A stretch of DNA of 37,324 bases from Eubacteriales bacterium (GTDB lineage Bacteria; Bacillota; Clostridia; Oscillospirales; Oscillospiraceae), in contig JAUMWI010000009.1 in the NCBI GenBank assembly GCA_030529725.1, positions 1-37,324 of the forward strand, read 5' to 3'. Position numbers and translations under genes: made by a program. Positions 23,735-32,476 of the stretch are shown piece after piece (position 1 is the stretch's first letter; each line of letters starts with the position of its first letter). The notes under the pieces were generated by a model. That model did no database searches, was not told the origin of the DNA, and was given only the letters and a program-made list of their open reading frames with translations.

Positions 23735-25774
23735 GTGAAAAGTCTTGCATTTGTCCGAAAGAAAGACGTATCGGGGAAAATCGTGGATTCTGCCATTCAC
23801 TTTTTGTTTCCTGCCATATTTGCCGGCGCAAGCCTGTTTGGGGGTTATGCACCGTTTGCCGTCGGATCGGTCGCAGCAGCCGGACAGGGAAGACGCGGCA
23901 TGTCTGCGCTCCTGGGCTGCGCGGCAGGCGCGTTGCTGTTTCTGGATTTTTCCCATGCGCTGCGCACAATTGCCGCGGCAGTGCTGCTCTATACGGCGAA
24001 CAATGCATTTTACGACCTGAAGATCTATCAAAAAAAGCTGTTTTTGCCGGCACTGAGCGCGGTGTTAATGTTATCGGTTGAATTTGTTTATGTAATAAAG
24101 GGCGGTATCGGAGAGGCAGCCAACTGCCTGCTCAGCGTACTTGCGGCAGCACTCTGCACGCATTGCTGCCGCACTGTGCTGCGTGACGAGGGAACGCAGG
24201 AGCATCCCGTTGCGGTAACAGTTGTTGTGCTCGGAGTCCTGATGGCATTTTCCGCCTTTGAAACACCCGGCGGCTTTGCGCCCGGTCGTATCGTGGCAAT
24301 GCTGACCATGCTGCTGGTAGCGTTTGAGCAGGAAAGATCGACAGCGGTCGCATTTGCGCTTTGCACCGGATTCGCGGTGGATCTGGTTGCCGGAGACGGC
24401 AGCTTCCTGCATACGGCTATTTACGCTCTTTCTGCGCTTGCCGTGGGTTTCGCACGGCGCGGTGACCGTGTGCGTACGGCGCTGTGGTTTGCGTGCGCGG
24501 TGCTGGTGTTTTCACTGCCGCTTTATGCGGGGCAGGGAATTATCCTGCTTTATGAAGGACTTGCGGCAACACTGCTTTTTTTGCTGGTGCCTACAAAGGC
24601 ATTTCACGGAAAGAGACTGGCAGGAGCAAACGAGATGGCAACAGAAGAACCGTCACCGGTTCGGAAGAGATTGGAAGAGTCCGCGGCAGCCTTTCGGGAG
24701 CTGTACGACAGCCTTTCCCATGTGCCAAAGCGCAAGGAAGAAAATCCGGCAGTGCTGTTTGACCGGGCTGCGGAGCGGGTGTGCCGAAGCTGCTCTTTGT
24801 GCAATATTTGCTGGGAGAAGGAGTATCAGCGCACCTATACGGCAATCAACGACGCAACGCCGACCCTGCTCAAAAACGGAGAGGGAAAGGGCGAGGACTT
24901 TCCCTCGTATTTTGTCGATCGCTGCATCCGGTTTCCGAGTTTTCTGACCGCGGTAAACAGTGAGCTTCGGGATTACCTGCTGCGTGGACAATACCGAAAA
25001 AGCCTGAGCGATTCGCGCGCAAGGGCAGCGGGGCAGTATGCACAGGTGTCCGAGGTGCTGCTTGCTGCGGCAGGGAAGCTGGAGGGGACGCAGACTGCGT
25101 TGGCTGTCCAGCCGATGCCCTATCAGCTTGGCATGTCGCTGCGCCCGAAAAAAGGGGAGCGCGTCAGCGGCGACAGCATGAGCACCTTTGAAACGGAGGA
25201 TAAACTCTGCCTTCTGTTATCGGACGGAATGGGCAGCGGTGAGGAGGCCAGAAAGGAATCCGCCATGGCAACGCGGCTTCTGGAACGCTTCCTGCGCGCC
25301 GGAATTGATGCGCCGCCGGCGCTGAAAACGCTCAATAGCGCGCTGACGCTCCGCGCGGAGGAGACCGACAGCTTTACCACGATCGACCTGCTGCTGTTAT
25401 CGCTGCAAACCGGCGAGGGCGAGCTGTACAAATACGGTGCCGCGCCGTCGTATATCAAGCGCGGCGGAACGGTCAGGCGTGTGACCTGTTCCTGTCTCCC
25501 GGCAGGGCTGCAGGAATGCTCACAGCCGCCGGAAGCAACGCGGCTGCGACTGGAGGGCGGAACCTTTTTTGTAATGATCACGGATGGCGTTGCCGATGCG
25601 ACGAACGACGAGTGGCTGCAAAATCTGCTTGCCGGATGGCAGGGGGAGAATCCCCAGCTTTTGGTCTCGGCAATTCTGGCAGACAGCATTGAGCGTACCG
25701 GAGAGCTGGACGATGCAGGCGTGTTGGTGCTTTATTTACCAAAATCCGATGCACCCGAAATTAAAGAGGTATGA
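23735..25774 (+). CDS. spoIIE: Stage II sporulation protein E, PP2C-type phosphatase
   Basis: This 679-aa membrane phosphatase should dephosphorylate SpoIIAA and so release sigma-F in the forespore. About 9-10 hydrophobic segments fill residues 18-340. A cysteine-rich stretch (CRSCSLCNICW, about 350-360) opens the linker. The C-terminal PP2C domain has VSGDSMSTFE, LLSDGMGSGEEARKE (D near 496), MITDGVADA (D near 616) and ELDDAGVLVLYL (DD near 659), the metal-binding aspartates of SpoIIE. It is shorter than the roughly 830-aa B. subtilis protein, mainly in the linker. The GTG at 23735 follows GGGAGGAGG; the upstream frame runs through the ribF terminator. The window shows no spoIIA operon. Confidence 0.93.
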   Translation: MKSLAFVRKKDVSGKIVDSAIHFLFPAIFAGASLFGGYAPFAVGSVAAAGQGRRGMSALLGCAAGALLFLDFSHALRTIAAAVLLYTANNAFYDLKIYQKKLFLPALSAVLMLSVEFVYVIKGGIGEAANCLLSVLAAALCTHCCRTVLRDEGTQEHPVAVTVVVLGVLMAFSAFETPGGFAPGRIVAMLTMLLVAFEQERSTAVAFALCTGFAVDLVAGDGSFLHTAIYALSALAVGFARRGDRVRTALWFACAVLVFSLPLYAGQGIILLYEGLAATLLFLLVPTKAFHGKRLAGANEMATEEPSPVRKRLEESAAAFRELYDSLSHVPKRKEENPAVLFDRAAERVCRSCSLCNICWEKEYQRTYTAINDATPTLLKNGEGKGEDFPSYFVDRCIRFPSFLTAVNSELRDYLLRGQYRKSLSDSRARAAGQYAQVSEVLLAAAGKLEGTQTALAVQPMPYQLGMSLRPKKGERVSGDSMSTFETEDKLCLLLSDGMGSGEEARKESAMATRLLERFLRAGIDAPPALKTLNSALTLRAEETDSFTTIDLLLLSLQTGEGELYKYGAAPSYIKRGGTVRRVTCSCLPAGLQECSQPPEATRLRLEGGTFFVMITDGVADATNDEWLQNLLAGWQGENPQLLVSAILADSIERTGELDDAGVLVLYLPKSDAPEIKEV

Positions 25775-25858
25775 AACAAAAATTTTCCGCTTGCTGTATA
25801 AGTGCCAAGGCGCAGGGCATACTGATAGTACGCAGAGCAAGCAAAGGAGTGATGCAGC

Positions 25859-26134
25859 ATGGTCAAGGGAACCTCACGCCGCGTGATCGTTGTCGATTCA
25901 CCGGACACCGATCTTTTCGAGCAGGCAATTTTTATCGTGCGAAATGATGCAATGAATCGCGGCGGTGTTACCTCGCAGCAGCTTGTTGACGAAGCCTGTC
26001 GCGTGGCACGCAGCTGCAGCCGATCTTCTCCGCCCTCGTGCCGCAGCCTGTTCCGCAAGGGTACGCCGCTTTTTTGGAGCGCTATCGGTGCAGGCTGCAT
26101 CGCGCTGACGTGGCTTGTAAGCGTTTTGATTTAA
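25859..26134 (+). CDS. 91-aa membrane-anchored protein of unknown function
   Basis: The ATG at 25859 follows AAAGGAG. Residues 1-50 form a soluble domain (RRVIVVDSPDTDLFEQAIFI, then NRGGVTSQQLVDEACRVARS). A basic, serine- and cysteine-containing link follows, and a single C-terminal membrane helix (LFWSAIGAGCIALTWLVSVLI) ends the protein. I associate this type with Oscillospirales genomes, where it is called hypothetical or misnamed as an initiation factor; no function is known to me. It lies 85 bp after spoIIE and ends before its own terminator. A GTATAA-N16-GCATACTG arrangement upstream (about 25793-25823) loosely resembles a sporulation sigma-E promoter. Confidence 0.75.
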   Translation: MVKGTSRRVIVVDSPDTDLFEQAIFIVRNDAMNRGGVTSQQLVDEACRVARSCSRSSPPSCRSLFRKGTPLFWSAIGAGCIALTWLVSVLI

Positions 26135-26166
26135 CTGACACCACCCATATACTTTTCTCTCCTTTT

Positions 26167-26192
26167 GAAGCGCCGCAGGGCGCTTCTTTTTT
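26167..26192 (+). terminator. Terminator of the spoIIE-91-aa gene pair
   Basis: GAAGCGCC (26167-26174) and GGCGCTTC (26179-26186) pair around GCAG and are followed by six T. Confidence 0.92.
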
Positions 26193-26204
26193 ATGAAATA
26201 CGTA

Positions 26205-26233
26205 TTTACAAGCTGTATAAAATCGACTATACT
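26205..26233 (+). promoter_or_regulatory. Promoter of the XRE regulator-lepA unit
   Basis: TTTACA (26205-26210), a 17-bp spacer and TATACT (26228-26233) precede the ATG at 26269. Confidence 0.8.
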
Positions 26234-26268
26234 ATACCTGTTGTATTTTTTGAGAAGAGGTAGAGAAC

Positions 26269-26943
26269 ATGAATGCAGACTTTTCCCGCACGCTTGCTCT
26301 GCTGCGGCAGGAGAAAGAAATCTCCCAGCGTAAGGCGGCAAAGGATCTTGGCGTTTCGCAGGCGCTGCTGTCTCATTACGAAAACGGAATCCGCGAGCCG
26401 GGGCTTGCCTTTGTGCGCCGTGCGTGCGACTACTATCACGTCAGCGCCGACTATCTGCTTGGCCGCACGCTATCGCGCGACGGCGGCATGATCGACGCAG
26501 AGGAGCTGTACGATTCAAGTGATGAAAAGGGAACGCTGAAGGGAAGCATTGCGGCAACGCTGCAAAAGAAGCTGATCGTCAACACGACGAATCTTCTTTT
26601 CGAGCTGCTTGGCCGCAGTGGGAGTCGCGAGGCGGTCGGTGCTGCCGGCAGTTACCTCAGCGGCGCACTCTATCAGCTCTATCGAAATCTCCATCGCCGC
26701 AGCGGTGAGAAGGACGCATTTTTTGCTCTTGACGCAGAGGCGTTCACAGGCGGTGCTGTCGATATGCAGATGCATGCCGCGAAAGTAGCCTATGCACAGG
26801 CGCTTTCACAGGTCGAGGAGGAGGGGGCATTCCCGAACATGGACAGCGAGGCGCTTTCCTCCGAATATCCGGGACTGATGCAGAGCGTGACGCAGGTGCT
26901 GCACATGACAGAGGAGCAGGCAAACCACCTATTGAGCAAATAA
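26269..26943 (+). CDS. XRE-family transcriptional regulator
   Basis: This 224-aa protein has an N-terminal Cro/C1-type helix-turn-helix ([20 protein letters not shown], then [18 protein letters not shown]), followed by [13 protein letters not shown], a usual end of such domains. The remaining 160 residues are helical and not a family I recognise. It lies 14 bp before lepA without a terminator between them, so the two are probably cotranscribed. Target and signal are unknown. GAAGAGGTAGAG is its binding site. Confidence 0.85.
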   Translation: MNADFSRTLALLRQEKEISQRKAAKDLGVSQALLSHYENGIREPGLAFVRRACDYYHVSADYLLGRTLSRDGGMIDAEELYDSSDEKGTLKGSIAATLQKKLIVNTTNLLFELLGRSGSREAVGAAGSYLSGALYQLYRNLHRRSGEKDAFFALDAEAFTGGAVDMQMHAAKVAYAQALSQVEEEGAFPNMDSEALSSEYPGLMQSVTQVLHMTEEQANHLLSK

Positions 26944-26957
26944 AAAGAGGAAGCTAC

Positions 26958-28760
26958 ATGAACCGAGAAAATATTAGAAACTTCAGCATTATTGCGCACA
27001 TTGACCACGGCAAGTCGACGCTTGCTGACCGTCTGCTGGAAAAATGCAACGCGGTCAGCGCGCGCGAAATGGAGGATCAGATCCTCGATAATATGGAGCT
27101 TGAACGTGAGCGCGGCATTACCATTAAGGCACGCGCGGTCACATTTGATTATACTGCGCAGGACGGGGAAACCTATACGCTTAACCTGATCGACACGCCG
27201 GGACACGTTGACTTCAACTATGAGGTGTCCCGTTCGCTTGCAGCGTGCGAAGGGGCGATTCTGATCGTTGACTCCTCTCAAGGCATTGAGGCACAGACGC
27301 TGGCGAATACCTATCTTGCCATGGAGCACGATCTGGAGATCCGTCCGGTACTCAATAAGATCGATCTGCCTGCCGCTGATCCCAAGCGCGTGAAGCAGGA
27401 GATTGAGGATATCCTTGCGATCCCTGCCGAAGACGCTCCTGAGATTTCCGCCAAGCTCGGCATCAACATTGATGCGGTGCTTGAAGATATCGTGCACAAT
27501 CTGCCGGCACCCAAGGGCGATAAAAACGCACCGCTGCGCGCTCTGATTTTCGATAGCTATTATGATGCCTACCGCGGCGTCATTGTCTATATGCGATTGA
27601 TGGAAGGCAGAGTGAAGCCCGGAATGGAAGTCAGGATGATGGCAACGGGTGCGACCTACAAGGTGCTTGAATGCGGCATCATGCGTCCGCTCGGTATGGA
27701 GGCAACGGATCATCTGGAGGCCGGTCAGGTCGGTTACTTTACCGCCAGCATTAAGGATGTCCACGAAACACAGATCGGTGACACGGTCACGGGCGTGGAA
27801 AATCCGGCTGCCGAGGCGCTGCCCGGTTACCGCAAGGTGCGATCCATGGTCTATTGCGGCATCTATACTGAGGACGGCAGCAAGTACCCCGACCTGCGCG
27901 ACGCGCTGGAAAAGCTGCAGCTCAACGATGCAAGCCTTACCTTTGAGCCGGAATCCTCCGTGGCGCTTGGCTTCGGCTTCCGCTGCGGCTTTCTCGGTAT
28001 GCTGCATATGGAGGTCATTCAGGAGCGTCTGGAGCGTGAATTTGATCTCGACCTTGTCACCACGCTCCCGAGTGTCATCTATGAGGTCTACAAGACGGAT
28101 GGGACAATGGTTCGCGTAGACAATCCGCACAACTATCCCGACAACAGCGTTATTGAGCACGCAGAGGAGCCGTACGTCAAGGTGACCATCGTTACGCCGC
28201 CGGACTATGTGGGCAATATTATGCCGATGTGTCAGGAGCGGCGCGGCGAGTTTAAGGATATGCAGTATCTCGACACCTACCTTGTCGAAATGCACTACCA
28301 GATGCCGCTCAATGAGATCATCTACGATTTCTTTGATACGCTCAAAGCAAACACCAAGGGCTATGCTTCACTTGACTATGAGCTCTCCGGCTATCGCCCG
28401 AGTGAGCTGGTAAAGGTCGATATGCTCTTAAACGGCGATCAGGTCGATGCGCTTTCGTTTATCGCACACAGGGATAAGGCGTATCCGCGCGCGAGAAAGC
28501 TGTGTGAAAAGCTCAAGGACAACATTCCCCGTCAGCTTTTCGAAGTCCCGATCCAGGCAGCTATCGGCGGACGCATTATTGCACGCGAAACCGTCAAGGC
28601 TATGCGCAAGGACGTTCTTGCCAAGTGCTACGGCGGCGACATCACGCGAAAGAAGAAGCTGCTGGAGAAGCAGAAAGAGGGCAAAAAGAAGATGCGCAAC
28701 CTCGGTACGGTGCAGGTACCGACAGAGGCATTTTTGGCTGTCCTCAAGCTGGACGAATAA
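26958..28760 (+). CDS. lepA: Elongation factor 4 (back-translocase LepA)
   Basis: This 600-aa ribosomal GTPase has G1 AHIDHGKST (13-21), G3 DTPGHVDF, G4 NKIDLP, and the LepA-specific C-terminal part with [20 protein letters not shown] and [18 protein letters not shown]. It resembles EF-G without domain IV and acts on stalled or mis-translocated ribosomes or in initiation and assembly. AAAGAGGAAG precedes the ATG. In many Firmicutes lepA precedes hemN and hrcA; here it is followed by a convergent gene pair. Confidence 0.98.
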   Translation: MNRENIRNFSIIAHIDHGKSTLADRLLEKCNAVSAREMEDQILDNMELERERGITIKARAVTFDYTAQDGETYTLNLIDTPGHVDFNYEVSRSLAACEGAILIVDSSQGIEAQTLANTYLAMEHDLEIRPVLNKIDLPAADPKRVKQEIEDILAIPAEDAPEISAKLGINIDAVLEDIVHNLPAPKGDKNAPLRALIFDSYYDAYRGVIVYMRLMEGRVKPGMEVRMMATGATYKVLECGIMRPLGMEATDHLEAGQVGYFTASIKDVHETQIGDTVTGVENPAAEALPGYRKVRSMVYCGIYTEDGSKYPDLRDALEKLQLNDASLTFEPESSVALGFGFRCGFLGMLHMEVIQERLEREFDLDLVTTLPSVIYEVYKTDGTMVRVDNPHNYPDNSVIEHAEEPYVKVTIVTPPDYVGNIMPMCQERRGEFKDMQYLDTYLVEMHYQMPLNEIIYDFFDTLKANTKGYASLDYELSGYRPSELVKVDMLLNGDQVDALSFIAHRDKAYPRARKLCEKLKDNIPRQLFEVPIQAAIGGRIIARETVKAMRKDVLAKCYGGDITRKKKLLEKQKEGKKKMRNLGTVQVPTEAFLAVLKLDE

Positions 28761-28769
28761 GAGACAAAG

Positions 28770-28815
28770 AAGCGACAAGCTGAGACGCGCCGCGGCGTAT
28801 CTCAGCTTGTCGCTT
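28770..28815. terminator. Long hairpin between lepA and rlmA overlapping the rlmA stop
   Basis: Perfect 16-bp arms (28770-28785 and 28800-28815) enclose a GC-rich loop that can pair further. The right arm encodes the last codons and the stop of rlmA on the minus strand. T tracts on both sides are weak. It shares TCAGCTTGTCG with the hairpin at 1730-1764. Confidence 0.75.
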
Positions 28816-29620
28816 CATAGATTGTAATGCCAAAGGCAAGCGAAACGGTAAGCTCCGCTGCCGAGGAGGCTTTCTGCTGATCGGCTCTGCCGGTTTTGTA
28901 ATAGTACGGCGTCATGCGGAACAATGCCATAATATCCTGCGCACAGGGCAGGTGAATGGGATAGCTGACCGTACGCGTTTCCAGAATGCGGAAGCCGCTT
29001 GTTTCCAGCGGTGTCGGCGGATTTTTATAAGGCCGGTCATAGATGAGCTGCTTAAGCTCCCACAGATGGTCCTCCAGCGGATAGACGCGAAGAAGCTTTC
29101 CGCCGCATTTTAGAATCCGGTGAAATTCCTCAGGCACATAGGGTGAGAAAATGTTGAGCAGGAGGTCGGCGCAGTGGTCGGAAAGCGGCATATGTGAAGA
29201 GGAGGCAACTGCCAGGGTAAACTCCCTGGAGCGTTTGGCGGCGTAGGAAAGCGCGTCCTTGGAGATGTCGATGCCGACCATATCGGCTGTTTTTCCGGCA
29301 CGATGGAGCGCAGAGAGCGCATCAAGCGTGTATTTTCCCTCGCCGCAGCCGGCATCGACAACAACAGCGTGCTGCGGTGCATATTGTGCGCACATTGCGG
29401 CAATCTCAGCGGAGAGGGGGTCGTAATAGCCGGTGTCGAGGAACTCCTTCCGGGCACGAACCATCAGCTTGTCATCGCCGTGGTGTCCCTGTGAAGAGTT
29501 TAGCAGGAGGTTGACATAGCCGCTTTTGGCAAGGTCAAAGCTGTGATTTCGCGGGCAGACATATGCTTTTTCACTTTTTGTAAGCGGTTCGCCGCAAACG
29601 GGACAAAGTAATGTCACCAT
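28802..29620 (-). CDS. rlmA: 23S rRNA (guanine-N1)-methyltransferase family protein (RlmA-like)
   Basis: This 272-aa SAM-dependent enzyme has an N-terminal zinc site (LLCPVCGEPLTKSEKAYVCP, then RNHSFD, so three cysteines and a histidine) and AKSGYVNLLL, typical of RlmA. SAM motif I is VVDAGCGEGKYTLDAL, followed by GIDISKDAL and NIFSPYVPEEFHRILK. RlmA(I) modifies G745 and RlmA(II) G748 of 23S rRNA; which position applies here is not decided by eye. Its ATG overlaps the HAD gene stop as TGATG, so translation is coupled. Confidence 0.88.
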   Translation of the reverse strand: MVTLLCPVCGEPLTKSEKAYVCPRNHSFDLAKSGYVNLLLNSSQGHHGDDKLMVRARKEFLDTGYYDPLSAEIAAMCAQYAPQHAVVVDAGCGEGKYTLDALSALHRAGKTADMVGIDISKDALSYAAKRSREFTLAVASSSHMPLSDHCADLLLNIFSPYVPEEFHRILKCGGKLLRVYPLEDHLWELKQLIYDRPYKNPPTPLETSGFRILETRTVSYPIHLPCAQDIMALFRMTPYYYKTGRADQQKASSAAELTVSLAFGITIYEATS

Positions 29621-30498
29621 CAGAACAATCCCACCTGATCCGGAAGTTCCGCCTTGCCGAGATTGCGGAGCTGCTCCTGATTTTCGTCGGCAAGCAGATC
29701 AACGATCGCCATTTTGCGGATAATGTTTTTCATGGTCACGTCAAGTGCCGTGCCTTCGCTGTAATCCGCGGGGAAGATGTAGTCCACACGGCCGTTTCTC
29801 AAAAGATCCTCAACGCCTGCGCGGTTGCTCTTCTGGTAGACGGCCACTGCCTGACCGCCGTAGGAGCGCATCATCTTCATGCACGGAACATCGGAAAGTC
29901 CGTCACCGACATAGATCATGTTGGTGAAGGGAATGCGCTTACTGTCGTCCGGCATGGAGGCATTGAGATCTTTGTCGTTGGCAATATCGAGAATCCCCTT
30001 GTTGATGCGATAGACAAACTGCGTTTTGTTGGTAAAATTGACGTCCAGCTTGGGCCAGGAGGCAAGACCTTCTTCGTTATACAGAAACTCACAGGCGTAG
30101 ATTTCCTTGAATTCGTGACTGATGCCGCTGCCCTCGATGATTTCTTTAAGACCGGAGGAGAGCACATAGTGCTCGATCTCCACACCCTGCTCTTTTCCGA
30201 ATGCGTTGATGCGCGCAAACCAGTCCCTTACACCGGGGAAAAGCTCGATCGCGCGGCCGCAGCCCACCAGATACTCACGGTCAAGACGAATGCTTTTCTT
30301 GCGGCATTCGTCAATCATCGTGTACATATAGGCGAGCAGGCCGTCCATATGGTTTTTCCAGCCGAACGAGTTGGCAATGCCCCAGAATTCGCCGGGGGTG
30401 TAGCCAAGCGAGGGAATAAATGTATAATCCTGCATATCCGTGGTACACAGGGTTTTATCAAAATCATAGAGGAATGCAATAATGGGGCGCTTTTTCAT
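29620..30498 (-). CDS. HAD-superfamily hydrolase
   Basis: This 292-aa cytoplasmic enzyme has the nucleophile motif FLYDFDKTLCTTD near residues 9-21 and a late metal-binding motif MIYVGDGLSDVPCMKM near 210-225; SSG in YVLSSGLKEI may be motif II. It looks like a phosphoserine-phosphatase-like (Cof-unlike) HAD with a helical cap. The substrate is unknown. The start ATG 30498 follows AAGGAAG 11 nt away, inside the short dyad GGAAG-TG-CTTCC; an earlier in-frame ATG (30540) lies within the terminator of divIVA and is unlikely. No clear promoter separates it from divIVA, so it may depend on read-through. Confidence 0.82.
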   Translation of the reverse strand: MKKRPIIAFLYDFDKTLCTTDMQDYTFIPSLGYTPGEFWGIANSFGWKNHMDGLLAYMYTMIDECRKKSIRLDREYLVGCGRAIELFPGVRDWFARINAFGKEQGVEIEHYVLSSGLKEIIEGSGISHEFKEIYACEFLYNEEGLASWPKLDVNFTNKTQFVYRINKGILDIANDKDLNASMPDDSKRIPFTNMIYVGDGLSDVPCMKMMRSYGGQAVAVYQKSNRAGVEDLLRNGRVDYIFPADYSEGTALDVTMKNIIRKMAIVDLLADENQEQLRNLGKAELPDQVGLF

Positions 30499-30526
30499 AG
30501 GGAAGCACTTCCTTTTGTATTTGGCA

Positions 30527-30556
30527 AAAAAGCGGCTCAAGAATGAGCCGCTTTTT
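30527..30556 (-). terminator. Terminator of the mutL-divIVA gene run
   Basis: AAAAAGCGGCTC (30527-30538) and GAGCCGCTTTTT (30545-30556) pair perfectly, with T or A tracts at both ends. It begins 7 nt after the divIVA stop. Confidence 0.93.
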
Positions 30557-30562
30557 ATGTAC

Positions 30563-31246
30563 TTATTCTTCGCTGCGGTAGTTGCGTCCGAATTTCAGTT
30601 CGGAAAGATCAACGGCGCGCGTTGCGGTCTCCACGAAGGGATTGTCGTCCGGCTCAAGAAGATCCTGCTGTACGCCCTCGTTTTCCTCCTCCTGCTCGGA
30701 AGCACTTTCAAAAGAAGAGAGGATCTTTTCGCCGATCGCGGCGATATCAGCCTGTTTGTCAGTTTCCTCCTCGACAGGGGCGGAGATCGTTTCCGGCGTC
30801 AGGTCGGGGAGCTGTTCCAAAAGATTAAGCTGAGTTTCGAGGACCTTGCGGGACTTGTCAATAAATTCTGCGGTGGCGGCCTTTGCGGTGTTGAGGCGCT
30901 TCTGCTCAAACAGAAGCTCCTCCTGAAGTGCGCCGATCTTGTTGCGGGCTTCCGCCTCGGCGTTGGCGATCAGGTGAGCCTTCTTTGCCTCGGCCTCCTC
31001 GACCATGGTGCTTGCCATTTTTTGCGCGGTGAGGAGGGCGGCGCGCATGGAATCCTCCGTTGCACGGTACTCTTCCACCTTGTCGACCAGAACCTTCATT
31101 TTTGCCTTGAGTGCAGCATTTTCTTTATAGAGCGCAGTGTAGTCATCGGTCAGCTCATCAAGAAACTCATCGACCATAGCCATGTTGTAACCGCCGAATG
31201 CGGCCTTGGAGAAGGCGCGGTTGGAAACTTCCTGCGGTGTAAGCAT
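30563..31246 (-). CDS. divIVA: DivIVA-domain cell division protein
   Basis: This 227-aa protein starts LTPQEVSNRAFSKAAFGGYN, with the membrane-binding DivIVA N-terminus, then VDEFLDELTDDYTALYKENA and a long coiled coil to about residue 160. The C-terminal 60 residues are acidic and probably disordered. DivIVA senses curved membrane at poles and septa. It follows sepF, the standard ylmE-sepF-(ylmG-ylmH)-divIVA cluster, but ylmG and ylmH are missing here. Confidence 0.93.
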   Translation of the reverse strand: MLTPQEVSNRAFSKAAFGGYNMAMVDEFLDELTDDYTALYKENAALKAKMKVLVDKVEEYRATEDSMRAALLTAQKMASTMVEEAEAKKAHLIANAEAEARNKIGALQEELLFEQKRLNTAKAATAEFIDKSRKVLETQLNLLEQLPDLTPETISAPVEEETDKQADIAAIGEKILSSFESASEQEEENEGVQQDLLEPDDNPFVETATRAVDLSELKFGRNYRSEE

Positions 31247-31286
31247 AGTAAACCCCTCCGTATTTTGTAATTATTTGTAATGATAA

Positions 31287-31742
31287 TTATAAGTACAGGC
31301 CGCTGTTTTCCAGCTCGTCGATCAGATCACCCATGATATCCACGCTGTAGGGCGTGATAATGTAGGTGTTGGCTGCGACCTTTTTGATCTTCCCTTCGCC
31401 GGCATAGGCAACGCCGGAGAGGAAGTCGATCAGCCGTCTGGCAATGTCTTTGTTGGTGGACTCCAGATTAAGAACGACGGTACGCTTGTCCTTCAGGTGA
31501 TCAGCGATCTCGGAGGCGTTTTCAAAGCGTTCCGGCTTGACCAGAACGACCTTGAGCTGCGTGGTGGCATTGATGTTAACGACCTTGTTTCGGCGATCCT
31601 CAACCTTGCGCTCGGCACTGCGGCGATCAGCAAAGGCACCCGTATCACCGTGATTCTTTAAGTCGGGAAAATCGTCCTCATACTCTTCATCTTCGTCTTC
31701 ATAGGGGTGCGCCCATTTTTTCAGATCATCAATAATACCCAT
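31287..31742 (-). CDS. sepF: Cell division protein SepF
   Basis: This 151-aa FtsZ-binding protein has a short amphipathic N-terminus (MGIIDDLKKWAHPYEDEDEE), an acidic linker, and the C-terminal SepF domain (KVVLVKPERFENASEIADHL, RTVVLNLESTNKDIARRLID, GVAYAGEGKIKKVAANTYII). It tethers the Z-ring to the membrane. It is 18 bp after ylmE and 40 bp before divIVA. Confidence 0.96.
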   Translation of the reverse strand: MGIIDDLKKWAHPYEDEDEEYEDDFPDLKNHGDTGAFADRRSAERKVEDRRNKVVNINATTQLKVVLVKPERFENASEIADHLKDKRTVVLNLESTNKDIARRLIDFLSGVAYAGEGKIKKVAANTYIITPYSVDIMGDLIDELENSGLYL

Positions 31743-31760
31743 AACAAATCCCCTTCTCTA

Positions 31761-32456
31761 TCAAATCGTATAGTTGCGCTTGCCGAAAATGGCAGTACCG
31801 ACGCGAACCATCGTGGCGCCTGTACGGACTGCGTCCTCGTAGTCGCCGCTCATTCCCATCGATAAAATATCAAGCTTATTATCATACAATTTCTCGTTTA
31901 TGTCAACATAAAGCGCATGAACTTTTTCAAAATATGGTATGCTGCCGTGCGCCTCCTCCGCTACCGGTGGTATGCACATCAGACCGCGCACACGGACATG
32001 GGCGAGGGACTGCGCATTGCGCGCGGCAGAGAAAAGCTCAGAGACGGCAAAACCGCTCTTGGCCTCCTCGCCTCCGATGTTGACCTCAAGCAGAATATCC
32101 TGCACAATGCCGAGCTTCTCTGCCTGTGCATCGATGGCATGGAGCAGCTCCTCGGAACCGACGGATTCGATCAGATCGACCATGCCGACGACCAGCTTCA
32201 CTTTGTTGCGCTGCAAATGACCGATAAAATGCAGCGGTGCGCCGGCGTAAGCGTCCTCCGAGAGCTTTTGCGTCATCTCCTGCACGCGGTTTTCGCCCAG
32301 CGCATCAATGCCGGCAGAGATCGCCTCGCGGCAGGCTTGCGCATCGTTCATTTTGCTTGCGCCGACGAGCGTGATCTCGTCGGCACTGCGTCCGGCACTT
32401 TTTGCTGCACGCTCAATATTCAAACGCACGGCGGCAATGTTTTCTTGAATAGACAT
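31761..32456 (-). CDS. YggS/YlmE family PLP-binding protein
   Basis: This 231-aa protein of the PLPHP family binds pyridoxal phosphate and helps keep free PLP in balance; it is not known to be catalytic. The PLP lysine is probably in TLVGASKMNDAQ. IDALGENRVQEM, HFIGHLQRNKVK, ILLEVNIGGEEAKSGF and LSMGMSGDYEDAV are family motifs. In Firmicutes it commonly lies next to sepF, as here. Confidence 0.94.
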   Translation of the reverse strand: MSIQENIAAVRLNIERAAKSAGRSADEITLVGASKMNDAQACREAISAGIDALGENRVQEMTQKLSEDAYAGAPLHFIGHLQRNKVKLVVGMVDLIESVGSEELLHAIDAQAEKLGIVQDILLEVNIGGEEAKSGFAVSELFSAARNAQSLAHVRVRGLMCIPPVAEEAHGSIPYFEKVHALYVDINEKLYDNKLDILSMGMSGDYEDAVRTGATMVRVGTAIFGKRNYTI

Positions 32457-32476
32457 GATAGTTCTCCCTTTCGCAG

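Noticed and set aside
23701-24081. Overlapping open frames at the start of spoIIE
   Set aside because: The SpoIIE frame carries the family domains and a strong ribosome binding site; the others are out-of-frame shadows.
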